Virus record (IMG/VR): IMGVR_UViG_3300027987_000368
Location: 16,844 to 80,843 of that record
Source of the DNA: a virus
DNA length: 64,000 nt
Reading direction: 5' to 3' (one strand)
In this document: in pieces, positions 57,132-64,000 of the stretch
How positions within the stretch are numbered: position 1 is the first letter of the stretch
How the letters are laid out: each line of letters starts with the position of its first letter
The notes under the pieces: model-generated
Database searches by the model: none
The model's input: the letters and a program-made list of their open reading frames with translations, nothing else
What the model was told of the DNA's origin: nothing
Translations under genes and position numbers: made by a program

Positions 57132-57967
57132 GCGAAGACAATTACTCACAAGAGACAAGCGAGTCCGCACAAGACGACGAGATGATCAGCGACGAAATCT
57201 TGCCGCTATCTATCGATGTAACTGCGGCCAAGCTCGACATGATGCGCCTAGCGGTTCGGCTGGCAGAACTCGGCCTCGTGGAGATCGTTCCCGGTCTGCT
57301 CGGGCTCGAACTGCACCAAAGGCCAGCGGGCTCGATCGGTTACCGGGTGAGCCACAACTCGACGCCGGCCCTAGACGATGCGATGGCGCGAGCGCAGGGC
57401 CAGCTACGCCACGCCCATGCGAACCGCACAAACACGCACCTCAAGTCGAGCTACGCCGACATCGCCGCGGTGTATGACGCGTGTCGGTCTGCGTGCTCAG
57501 ATGCCGGAATCGCAATCGTGCAAACGCCGTGGGGTGACCCCGACCGTGGGCTCATTGTCACGACTCGGATCTCGCACAAGGGCGAGTGGGTCGAGGGCGA
57601 CTTCCCGGTGAGGCTCGAGTCTCACAAGGGCCTCAACAACAAGCAAATCGTCGGCGTGGCGATCACCTACGTGCGCCGGTACGCGCTGACGTCCATGCTG
57701 GGGATCGCCACCGGCGAGGACCTCGACGGGGAGGACGGAGAGGACAGGGGCGACAGCTCAAGTTCGGCGGCTCCGCAGAACCGGTGGGCCACGGCCGTGG
57801 GCGCGTTCGCCGAGATCGGCGTGAAGCCGCCCGCGATGCTCGCCTTCATCGGCCGCAAGACCGTAGGCCAGGTCGACAACGACGACCACGACAAGCTGCA
57901 GGCGCTGTACCGCGGGCTCAAAGCTCGCGACCCCGAGGTCGTCGCCGCCTTCGAGGCCAAGGTCTGA
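57128..57967 (+). CDS. Erf-family single-strand annealing protein
   Basis: 279 residues. 'HANRTNTHLKSSYADIAAVY' followed by 'ACSDAGIAIVQTP', 'LIVTTRISHKGEWVEGDFPV' and 'QIVGVAITYVRRYALTSMLG' match the ERF family (P22 Erf type): 'YadlaxxxxxxxxxLaxxGxxxxQ...GGxxTYxRRYxLxxxlgI'. An acidic linker leads to a C-terminal helical part. Works with the exonuclease in phage recombination and genome circularization. Confidence 0.9.
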   Translation: MSEDNYSQETSESAQDDEMISDEILPLSIDVTAAKLDMMRLAVRLAELGLVEIVPGLLGLELHQRPAGSIGYRVSHNSTPALDDAMARAQGQLRHAHANRTNTHLKSSYADIAAVYDACRSACSDAGIAIVQTPWGDPDRGLIVTTRISHKGEWVEGDFPVRLESHKGLNNKQIVGVAITYVRRYALTSMLGIATGEDLDGEDGEDRGDSSSSAAPQNRWATAVGAFAEIGVKPPAMLAFIGRKTVGQVDNDDHDKLQALYRGLKARDPEVVAAFEAKV

Positions 57968-58493
57968 TCGCGCAAGTAGCGGCTGGACAAGCACCCTAGA
58001 CGTGGATACCGCGCCGACCAACCAGAGGCCCTTGCTGCGGTCACCGGTTGGTCGGCGTCTTGCCACGCCGGTCTCGCAGGCCGGTGCGGTCAACGTGGTT
58101 CGCCAAGTACAGCGGGACCCCGAGATCGGAGGCCACCAAAGACCGCGTGCTTTGCGGAACGCAGGATAACACGAGACCTCTTCTCTCGGTTTTTCGAGTG
58201 CCAAGCAAGCTGAAGCGTGCGTAAGAGAGGTTGACCGCACTAGCGACACGTTTTTGATTTTGAACGCCAGCCATGCCTGTGTGGCTCCCTGTTGGGCACC
58301 CGCCGTTAGCGACACGTTTTGGAATTCCGCGCAGGGCCAGTCAGGCGACGTCAGCGCACATCCACAACAGAAACCGAGGAGCCGGCCGCTGTGGTGTGGT
58401 AGGCTCGCACCGAACCAAAAGCGAAGGCCGGGAGCGACTACTCCTCGGCCTGAGCTGCACCCGGTCTTGAACGAGACCCCACCGAGGACAGCA
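57968..58493. other. 526-bp gap without a clear gene: hairpin and direct repeats
   Basis: A 12-bp perfect inverted repeat (58012-58023 with 58046-58057, 22-nt loop) follows erf and may end its transcript, though without a T-tract. Two direct copies of TAGCGACACGTTTT lie at 58241-58254 and 58307-58320. A minus-strand frame (58041-58274) is open but shows no clear coding signal. The region lies between recombination and replication-type genes and may hold a promoter, an operator or an origin. Confidence 0.55.
58241..58320. repeat. Direct repeat pair TAGCGACACGTTTT
   Basis: Identical 14-bp copies at 58241-58254 and 58307-58320, 66 bp apart, in the intergenic region before the winged-helix gene. 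The second copy is preceded by T and followed by GGAATT, the first by C and TGATT. Candidate protein-binding sites. Confidence 0.7.
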
Positions 58494-58562
58494 ATGGAAG
58501 AATCGCACCGCGCGGGCGCCCGCGCAACCCCTATCAAGCCTGAGATCAGGTGGCTCCGTTGA
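58494..58562 (+). CDS. 22-aa leader-like peptide
   Basis: ATG at 58494 has a good ribosome-binding site (GAGGA at 58484-58488). It reads MEESHRAGARATPIKPEIRW plus two residues to TGA, which overlaps the TTG start of the next gene. Such a peptide could set translation of the next gene. Confidence 0.4.
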   Translation: MEESHRAGARATPIKPEIRWLR

Positions 58563-59323
58563 GCCGCTCGCCAGGCCAGATATCTCGCCTTGAGCTGCCA
58601 AACCTGGCATGCGGCCGCGGGCGCGCTCACGCGCCGATCGTGTGGCTCGGCCTGGCCTCGGCGCTCACCCACGGTGGGAGCTCCACCCAGGTCTACCTAG
58701 CGAACACCACGGTCGCGGAGCGGACGGGCTGCCCGCTCCGCGCGGTCGAGCTCGGCCTGGCCGCGCTGCGCCGCGCGGGCAAGATCACGGTCGAGTACGG
58801 CGCGCGCGGAAAGTACGGCTACGGCCGGATCGTGACGATGCACCTGCTCGGCGAGGGCCGAAACCCACGGGTGCGGCTGCCCAAGCCCAAACAGATGGCG
58901 GCGCTCTGGGCTCGAGCTCACGATCAGCGCGAGAGGCCGGCAACGCTCGTCGCGCTCGCGCTCGCGGCCTACGTGCTCGCGGCCGACCAGCACGGCAAGC
59001 TCAAGGGCCGCTGTGAGATCCGGCCGAAGCTGGTCCGGCTGCGAGCTCTTGTGGGCGCGGCAGCCGGGCACACCTTCTCTGCCCGGCTGGACGCGCTCGC
59101 CAGCGCCGGGATCCTCGAGCGCGCGGGGGAGCTCTGGCGCGACGGGATCACGCTGATCACCAGCTGGATCGTGCGCGTGGTCGAGGCCGTCGTGCTGCAG
59201 CTGCGGCCGAGGCTGCCCCCGCTGCGCTTGCTCAGCTGCTCGGCACCCAGCGGCTACATTGAGTGGACCGGCCCGCCCCCGGTAGAGGGGGACGACTGGG
59301 AGCTGGTGCACGATGTCGGCTGA
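58559..59323 (+). CDS. Winged-helix protein, possible replication initiator
   Basis: 254 residues from TTG 58559 (GTG 58550 is an alternative). 'GGSSTQVYLANTTVAERTGC', 'PLRAVELGLAALRRAGKITV' and a wing 'RGKYGYGRIVTMHLL' form a winged HTH; a second helical section follows. Its place just before the helicase gene and after a repeat-bearing gap suggests an initiator or loader (inference). Its 3' end overlaps the helicase start by 11 bp. Confidence 0.55.
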   Translation: MSRSPGQISRLELPNLACGRGRAHAPIVWLGLASALTHGGSSTQVYLANTTVAERTGCPLRAVELGLAALRRAGKITVEYGARGKYGYGRIVTMHLLGEGRNPRVRLPKPKQMAALWARAHDQRERPATLVALALAAYVLAADQHGKLKGRCEIRPKLVRLRALVGAAAGHTFSARLDALASAGILERAGELWRDGITLITSWIVRVVEAVVLQLRPRLPPLRLLSCSAPSGYIEWTGPPPVEGDDWELVHDVG

Positions 59324-61466
59324 CCGGGACCGAAATCCGAGTCGCCAGCTCGAGGTCGTCACTGGGGTCATCGACGGGACTCGATTTCGGGCGGCCGGCG
59401 GTGGTTTCACGGTGCTGGTAGCCAGCATCGATGGGGCCGACGGTGAGACGAGCTTGGTCGGAGAGCTGGCTGGCGGCGTCGAGAACGGGGCGAAGGTCAC
59501 GGCACACGGATCCTGGCGAGACGACCCGAAGTTCGGCAAGCAGTTTCGGTTCGAGGTGCTCGAGATCATGGTGCCGAGCGGTGCCGAGCAGATGGTCGCG
59601 CGGCTCAAGACGTACCCAGGTGTGGGCCCGAGCACGGCCGAGAAGATCGTGGAGCAGTTCGGCGCCCGCACCTGGGAGATGATGGACCACAGCCTCGATG
59701 ACCTTCTGCACATCCCAGGGGTCGGTCCTCGGGCCCTGGCAAAGATCCGAGCGCACCACGGTCGCCAGTCGGGTCCGGTGGCGAAGTTGCGGAACAAACT
59801 GATCTCGGTGAGCGCTCCCCCGAGTTTGGCGAAGGCGATCCACGAGGAGTTTGGCGAGCACTCGATGCAACTGCTGGACGATCACCCCTACAGGGTGGCG
59901 ACCAAGATCGATCGGTTTGGGTTTGCGATGGCCGAGCGGTGCGCTCGAGCTACGGGTGTCGACCCCGAGAACGACGAGCGAGTCGAAGCGGGCCTCATCC
60001 AGACGATGAGGACGCAGCGAAAACAGGGGAACTGCGGAATGCCGCTGCCAGCACTCGAATCGGAGGCGGCTGAATTGCTGGGTGTGCGGAGGCAGGCGCT
60101 CGACGCCGCGCTCGAGCGCCTGGAGTCTCGAGGCCTGCTTCGGTACAGGGCCGAGATGATGCAACTCTCGGGCATGGACCGGGTCGAGGACCGGGTCGCA
60201 AAGGCACTGATCGCCATAGCGATGCCGATCCGCATGGTCTGGTCGGTGAGCTGCCCCGAGCACCTTTCACCTGGTCAGCGAGACGCTGTCTATGCGGTCG
60301 CGCGCGCTGGGGTGACGGTGCTGACGGGCGGACCTGGGACGGGGAAAAGCACCGTCGTTGCAGCGGTGCTCGAGATGGCAGAGGCCGCAGGCTGCGAGGT
60401 CACGCTGTGTGCTCCGACCGGGCGGGCTGCGAAGCGACTCACCGAAGCGACGGGGCGTCAGGCGAGCACCATCCATCGACTACTCCGGCCGGTCCCGGGC
60501 TCAGGCAGTTTCTACTACGACGCCCGCAACCCGCTTCCGGCGGGCCTGATTGTCGTCGACGAAGTCTCGATGGTCGACATCGAGCTCGCAGACGCGCTGT
60601 TCAGCGCGCTCACTCCAGACCACCGAGTGCTGCTGGTGGGTGACGTCGACCAGCTGCCCTCGGTCGGCCCAGGGAATCTGCTCGAGGATCTGATCGAGGC
60701 GGCGACACCAGCGAACATCGTGGTCGTCCGCCTTGGCCTGGTGTTTCGGCAGTCGCACGGATCCACCATCGTCAGCAACGCGCACCGGTTGCTCGAGGGA
60801 CTGGATCCGATCTCCGACGATCCGAGCCTCGGTAATCGGGGCCAGTTTTTCTGCATCCCCGCGAGCACGCCCGAAGACGCCCAAGCCAAGATAGTGAAGA
60901 TGGCCACGGTGAGGATCCCCCACGCCTACGACCTCGAGCCCACCGAAGAGGTGCAGGTCCTATGTCCCGTTCATCGGGGCCCAGTAGGAACTGAAGAACT
61001 CAACGGGAAGCTGCAACTTTGGCACGCGGGTCGGGGAGCAGATTCGTTCTGGGGCGCGAGCGGTCGCCGATTTTGCGTTGGCGACCGCGTCATGCAGATC
61101 CGAAACGACTACGATCGAAACATCTTCAACGGCGACATTGGGTTCGTTGTCGAGTTCGATGCGACCTTTCTCGTGGTCGACTTCGACGGGTCGCAGAAGA
61201 AGTACAAACGGTTCGACCTTTCAGCGCTGCGTCTCGCGTACGCGATGACGATCCACAAAAGCCAGGGCGGGGAGTTCCCCGCGGTGATTGTTCCGGTCCT
61301 TCGTGAGAATAGGCGCATGACTCGTAACCTCATCTACACAGCCATAACCCGAGCACGTCGCTTGTGCGTATTGGTCGGCCACATTGCCGCGGTCTCAGCC
61401 GCGGTCAAGACTGTGGCGACACGAAGGTGGACTCGCCTGAGCCATCGATTGCAATCATCGGAGTGA
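59313..61466 (+). CDS. recD2: RecD2-type DNA helicase (SF1B)
   Basis: 717 residues, about full RecD2 length. N-terminal domain with helix-hairpin-helix motifs (YPGVGPSTAEKIVEQFGA; IPGVGPRALAKIRAHHG). Walker A TGGPGTGKST (~337-346), motif II VDEVSMVD (~415), motif III GDVDQLPSVGPG (~443), and the C-terminal motifs 'IHKSQGGEFPAVIV' (~646) and 'YTAITRARRLCVLVG' (~675) are all present. It is a 5'-3' helicase for replication or recombination. Confidence 0.93.
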   Translation: MSADRDRNPSRQLEVVTGVIDGTRFRAAGGGFTVLVASIDGADGETSLVGELAGGVENGAKVTAHGSWRDDPKFGKQFRFEVLEIMVPSGAEQMVARLKTYPGVGPSTAEKIVEQFGARTWEMMDHSLDDLLHIPGVGPRALAKIRAHHGRQSGPVAKLRNKLISVSAPPSLAKAIHEEFGEHSMQLLDDHPYRVATKIDRFGFAMAERCARATGVDPENDERVEAGLIQTMRTQRKQGNCGMPLPALESEAAELLGVRRQALDAALERLESRGLLRYRAEMMQLSGMDRVEDRVAKALIAIAMPIRMVWSVSCPEHLSPGQRDAVYAVARAGVTVLTGGPGTGKSTVVAAVLEMAEAAGCEVTLCAPTGRAAKRLTEATGRQASTIHRLLRPVPGSGSFYYDARNPLPAGLIVVDEVSMVDIELADALFSALTPDHRVLLVGDVDQLPSVGPGNLLEDLIEAATPANIVVVRLGLVFRQSHGSTIVSNAHRLLEGLDPISDDPSLGNRGQFFCIPASTPEDAQAKIVKMATVRIPHAYDLEPTEEVQVLCPVHRGPVGTEELNGKLQLWHAGRGADSFWGASGRRFCVGDRVMQIRNDYDRNIFNGDIGFVVEFDATFLVVDFDGSQKKYKRFDLSALRLAYAMTIHKSQGGEFPAVIVPVLRENRRMTRNLIYTAITRARRLCVLVGHIAAVSAAVKTVATRRWTRLSHRLQSSE

Positions 61467-61472
61467 AGAACA

Positions 61473-62495
61473 ATGCCAACTTTTGAAGACCCAAACACAC
61501 ACATGGAATCCGCATATGAAGACGTGCGCGCTTTCAGCTGCCACAAGGACCGACTTGCCGATGTGAACATCGTCGTCCTCGCCGCCTACGCCTCACGCGA
61601 CAAGGACGACGAGCCGCGAGGAGAAGCTATCGGTAGCATCGCGCGGCCCGTCTTGGGCAAGATTCGGATCACCAGCCTGGAGGACCGAGTCGCCGGCAAC
61701 GCGGATGTCCGCTTGCTGCTACACGGTGATCGCTGGGGACAGCTCAGCTCGGCGATGCAGCGCGCCGTGATCGACGATTGCCTCACGATGATCGAGGTGC
61801 TGCAGGAGGATGGGGCGCCGAAGCGAGACGACGCCGGCCGGCCGAAGCTTCGCAAGCGCGACTTCGACTTCGTGCACAGCGGATTCCACGACGTCGCCAA
61901 GCGCCACGGAGCGAGTTCGGTCGAGGTGCATAATCTCCGCGTCTTGTTCGACGAACATGGCCAGACGTATCTGCCGCACTTCGACCCCGACGATCGGCCG
62001 GTCGACTTCATGCGGATCCGGCCAGAACGCACAGGGACGCGCACCAAGGCGATCAGCGGAAAAGCGGCGGTAGGTCACGAGCGCGGCTCGTTAGGGATCA
62101 AGCCGCTCTGCGATCGGATTGAGCACCTCGACGGGGCAGCGACGATCCTCGCGGTAGCGAAGCTCGAGCTCCAGCGAAAACCACGACCAAAGGTGGTCAG
62201 CGCACTCAAAAACCGCGTGCTGGCGTTGACCATCCTGCCGGACTACATCGCGATCGAGAAGGGGCTTGAGACATCTGTCGCCCCAGATTTGAATGCTGGC
62301 GTGCTTGTGACGATGCCGGCGAGGCCGAAGCTCGATGCGCTCGACCGCTTGGTGCCAGGCTGTGCAGACCCGCTGGTTTTGGGCTGGGTGCTGGATGACG
62401 AACGGGACTCCGACGACCCGCGTCAGGAGGTCATCGACGTGGTCGAATCCCGGATCACGGAGCTGCGTGAGAGCAGCCCCAGGTACGACGCGTGA
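61473..62495 (+). CDS. Phage-metallopeptidase-like protein without HExxH
   Basis: 340 residues. Residues ~25-160 follow the order of the putative phage metallopeptidase family (GKIRITSLEDRVAGNADVRL, LHGDRWGQLSSAMQRAVIDD, then KLRKRDFDFVHSGFHDVAKR). Where that family has a zinc-binding HELxH after the 'RALLD' helix, this protein has IDDCLT (~100-105). So the fold may be kept but the catalytic site lost. The C-terminal 170 residues are unassigned. ATG follows the helicase stop by 6 bp; the stop overlaps the endolysin GTG (GTGA). Confidence 0.6.
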   Translation: MPTFEDPNTHMESAYEDVRAFSCHKDRLADVNIVVLAAYASRDKDDEPRGEAIGSIARPVLGKIRITSLEDRVAGNADVRLLLHGDRWGQLSSAMQRAVIDDCLTMIEVLQEDGAPKRDDAGRPKLRKRDFDFVHSGFHDVAKRHGASSVEVHNLRVLFDEHGQTYLPHFDPDDRPVDFMRIRPERTGTRTKAISGKAAVGHERGSLGIKPLCDRIEHLDGAATILAVAKLELQRKPRPKVVSALKNRVLALTILPDYIAIEKGLETSVAPDLNAGVLVTMPARPKLDALDRLVPGCADPLVLGWVLDDERDSDDPRQEVIDVVESRITELRESSPRYDA

Positions 62496-63379
62496 AGCCG
62501 GGCGACCACGGCGAGGCCGTCAGCCGCCTGCAGCAGGCCCTGCGTGCGGCGGCGGATCCCCTCCCACGATATGGATCTGACGGACATTTCGGTGGCGAGA
62601 CATCCGAAGCGCTGACCAAGTACTGCGAGGGCCTGGGTGTCAGCTGGTCCGGCGGCGCGGTGCCGATGATGGTCCTGGCCCAGCTTGGCCTGGCGGACCG
62701 CTCTGTTCCGCCGGCACCTGCGGTTCAACCTCGGATCTACGATCTGCGGCTGGAGGCCGCGGATCCGCACCCGAAGGCGCGCACATCGAACGGGCGTACG
62801 ACCAAGCGAGACTTCGCGAAGATCGAGGGCGTGGTGCTTCACCAGACCGCGGCGAAGTTCGGCCAGCCTCGTGGTGATCCGACCGAGCTCGGCCTGGCTC
62901 GGCGAGCTCTTCGGGTCGCGTGCCACGGGATGGCCTTCGACGGGCTCTTCGTGCTGGCGGCTCCGCTCGACTGGCACATCTATCACGCCGACGGGTTCAA
63001 CCCGACGACGCTCGGGCTCGAGCTCGACGGCAACTTCCCCGGCTTGCTCGGTGGACCGTCGACCAACTCGAGGCCGGTCACGCCGATGACCGATGGCTTG
63101 GTCGCATCTGCGCGCGAGGGCCTGCGCGCGCTGGTCGAGGAGGGCCGGAAGCTGGGGGCTCCGGTGCGCTACATCTACGCGCACCGTCAGGCCGACTCAT
63201 GGCGACGGGCAGACCCGGGCGAGGAGGCGTGGCAGCGGATCGTGCTGGAGTACGCAGTGCCTGTGCTCGGGCTTCTAACGCGACCGCTGCTGACGCTGCC
63301 CGATCCCCAGCGTGATCCGAAGCGCCGAGGGCTGGCGATCCCTGTGCAGTGGGACCCGGCTGGAAAAGGCCAGTATTGA
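62492..63379 (+). CDS. Endolysin: peptidoglycan-binding domain plus N-acetylmuramoyl-L-alanine amidase
   Basis: 295 residues from GTG 62492. The first ~55 residues are a peptidoglycan-binding repeat (GEAVSRLQQALRAA, GHFGGETSEALTKYCEGLGV). An amidase_2/PGRP-like domain follows: 'EGVVLHQTAAKF' (first zinc His ~115), 'DWHIYHADGFNPTTLGLELD' and 'PVRYIYAHRQA' (third ligand). No signal peptide, so a holin or similar must provide access; no holin is identified nearby. The function is cell-wall lysis at the end of infection. Confidence 0.88.
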   Translation: MKPGDHGEAVSRLQQALRAAADPLPRYGSDGHFGGETSEALTKYCEGLGVSWSGGAVPMMVLAQLGLADRSVPPAPAVQPRIYDLRLEAADPHPKARTSNGRTTKRDFAKIEGVVLHQTAAKFGQPRGDPTELGLARRALRVACHGMAFDGLFVLAAPLDWHIYHADGFNPTTLGLELDGNFPGLLGGPSTNSRPVTPMTDGLVASAREGLRALVEEGRKLGAPVRYIYAHRQADSWRRADPGEEAWQRIVLEYAVPVLGLLTRPLLTLPDPQRDPKRRGLAIPVQWDPAGKGQY

Positions 63380-63434
63380 AATAGCGGGGCCTGGCGCGCT
63401 GTAGCAGGCGTTATGCAGGGACCCATGGAGAGCA

Positions 63435-64000
63435 ATGAGCAAGACCTACGATCCCGGTGATCCAGCTAGCCGGGCCGAACTCGCTCGCATCATCCTCGAT
63501 CGGCTGGATGCGTGGGGCTTCAAGCCGGCATCAGTAGACGGGCGCGAGCTCGTCTACGACCGCGAGGCAGGTCCCGATCTCGTGTGCCGCGTGTACACGA
63601 CGATCGAGCATGGGAAGGTGAAGGCCAAGGCCCACGACGCAATTCGTGTCTGCTTGGTCTACGCTGGAGATCGATCGCGGCCGATCTCCAAGGATCGCCC
63701 TGTACGCCGGACTGGCGCGGTTGACGAGATCGTGGACCGGGTGAGGGACCGAGTCGACCGGGTCAGCCGGGACGCAGGGGCGGCGCCACGTTGCGCATGC
63801 GGAGCTCCGAAGGCGCGAGACAAAAACGACTTGGTAGTGTGTGCGGCGCGTTGTGGGTCGCCATCGCCATCGCCATCGCCATCGCCATCGCCATCGCCAT
63901 CGCCATCGCCATCGCCATCGCCATCGCCATCGCCATCGCCATCGCCATCGCCATCGCCATCGCCATCGCCATCGCCATCGCCATCGCCATCGCCATCGCC
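63435..64000 (+). CDS. Phage protein of unknown function ending in Ser-Pro repeats (partial)
   Basis: ATG at 63435 opens a frame that runs off the window (over 188 codons, no stop). The body reads MSKTYDPGDPASRAELARII, ELVYDREAGPDLVCRVYTTI, HDAIRVCLVYAGDRSRPISK and a helix EIVDRVRDRVDRVSRD. It then has CACGAPKARDKND and CAARCG, a possible zinc ribbon, like a hypothetical family found in phages. From residue 142 the sequence is (Ser-Pro)n encoded by TCGCCA repeats. Confidence 0.75.
   Translation, partial: MSKTYDPGDPASRAELARIILDRLDAWGFKPASVDGRELVYDREAGPDLVCRVYTTIEHGKVKAKAHDAIRVCLVYAGDRSRPISKDRPVRRTGAVDEIVDRVRDRVDRVSRDAGAAPRCACGAPKARDKNDLVVCAARCGSPSPSPSPSPSPSPSPSPSPSPSPSPSPSPSPSPSPSPSPSPSPSPS
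63859..64000 (+). repeat. (TCGCCA)n simple repeat at the window end
   Basis: About 23 perfect copies of the 6-bp unit run to the last base. The unit is in phase with the gene at 63435 and encodes Ser-Pro. The repeat reaches the edge, so its true length is unknown and an assembly break is possible. Confidence 0.9.

Noticed and set aside
58041-58274. Minus-strand 77-codon open frame in the erf-downstream gap
   Set aside because: It spans one of the direct repeats, shows mixed third-position composition, has no clear ribosome-binding site and no recognisable domain.
63763-63996. Minus-strand (Met-Ala)n open frame
   Set aside because: It is the complement of the TCGCCA repeat; the plus-strand gene is continuous into the repeat and has normal protein sequence upstream.

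Overview
The window looks like one continuous bacteriophage genome segment. It is high-GC and densely packed, with most genes joined by ATGA/GTGA/TTGA start-stop overlaps, and it contains no ribosomal, metabolic or other host housekeeping genes. The head, tail and baseplate genes follow the phage Mu order (gp28-type terminase, then portal, head, gp35-gp38, sheath gpL, tube gpM, frameshifted tail chaperone, tape measure, gp43-gp48), so this is a contractile-tailed (myovirus-morphology) phage with a Mu-like virion. No integrase, transposase or repressor/integrase pair is visible, so the lifestyle is not decided here. Two Cys-rich lipoproteins with long G/T/D-rich linkers resemble secreted lipoproteins of Nannocystis/Plesiocystis-type myxobacteria. 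With the GC content, this suggests a myxobacterial host (inference only). The left edge cuts an ardC-like gene. The right edge falls inside a (TCGCCA)n repeat that is itself coding, so the window may end at an assembly break.

Layout. 1-20 kb: an ArdC-like anti-restriction end, then a long minus-strand accessory array. It carries a DpdA-like transglycosylase, a cytosine-C5 methyltransferase with five tandem repeats, a D12-type adenine methyltransferase, a YbcO-like HNH protein, a fused HD-phosphohydrolase/deoxycytidylate deaminase, a SLOG-DUF4326 protein, an initiator-like tRNA-Met and many small unknown proteins. One plus-strand N6-adenine-type methyltransferase is inserted in it, as is a displaced structural cassette (13.6-15.0 kb). 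19.9-26.6 kb: mostly plus-strand genes, including an AlkB-like dioxygenase, a papain-fold protein, a protein ending in a Tad2-like (DUF2829) domain, and an HTH protein that may be the small terminase, preceded by six 7-bp iterons. 26.7-49.8 kb: the minus-strand morphogenesis operon, read from terminase (49.8) to baseplate gp48 (26.7).

49.8-54.7 kb: a plus-strand tail-fibre-like gene, two lipoprotein morons with recognisable promoters, a BCS1-like AAA+ ATPase and small genes. 54.9-64 kb: a plus-strand recombination/replication/lysis block with a SANT/Myb-like DNA-binding protein, PDDEXK (RecE-like) exonuclease, Erf annealing protein, winged-helix protein, RecD2-type helicase, a phage-metallopeptidase-like protein that has lost its HExxH motif, an amidase endolysin and a partial gene ending in Ser-Pro repeats.

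The most unusual item is at 45835-48171. A DUF1073-type portal protein is fused in frame to an excisionase-like HTH and an NtrC/sigma-54-type AAA+ domain that lacks the GAFTGA loop, and a plausible internal ribosome-binding site precedes the fused part. Similar in-frame fusions with retained internal starts occur in the HD/deaminase gene and in the protease/scaffold gene. The genome also carries a dense set of likely anti-defence or DNA-modification functions: ArdC, three methyltransferases, DpdA-like, AlkB-like and Tad2-like.
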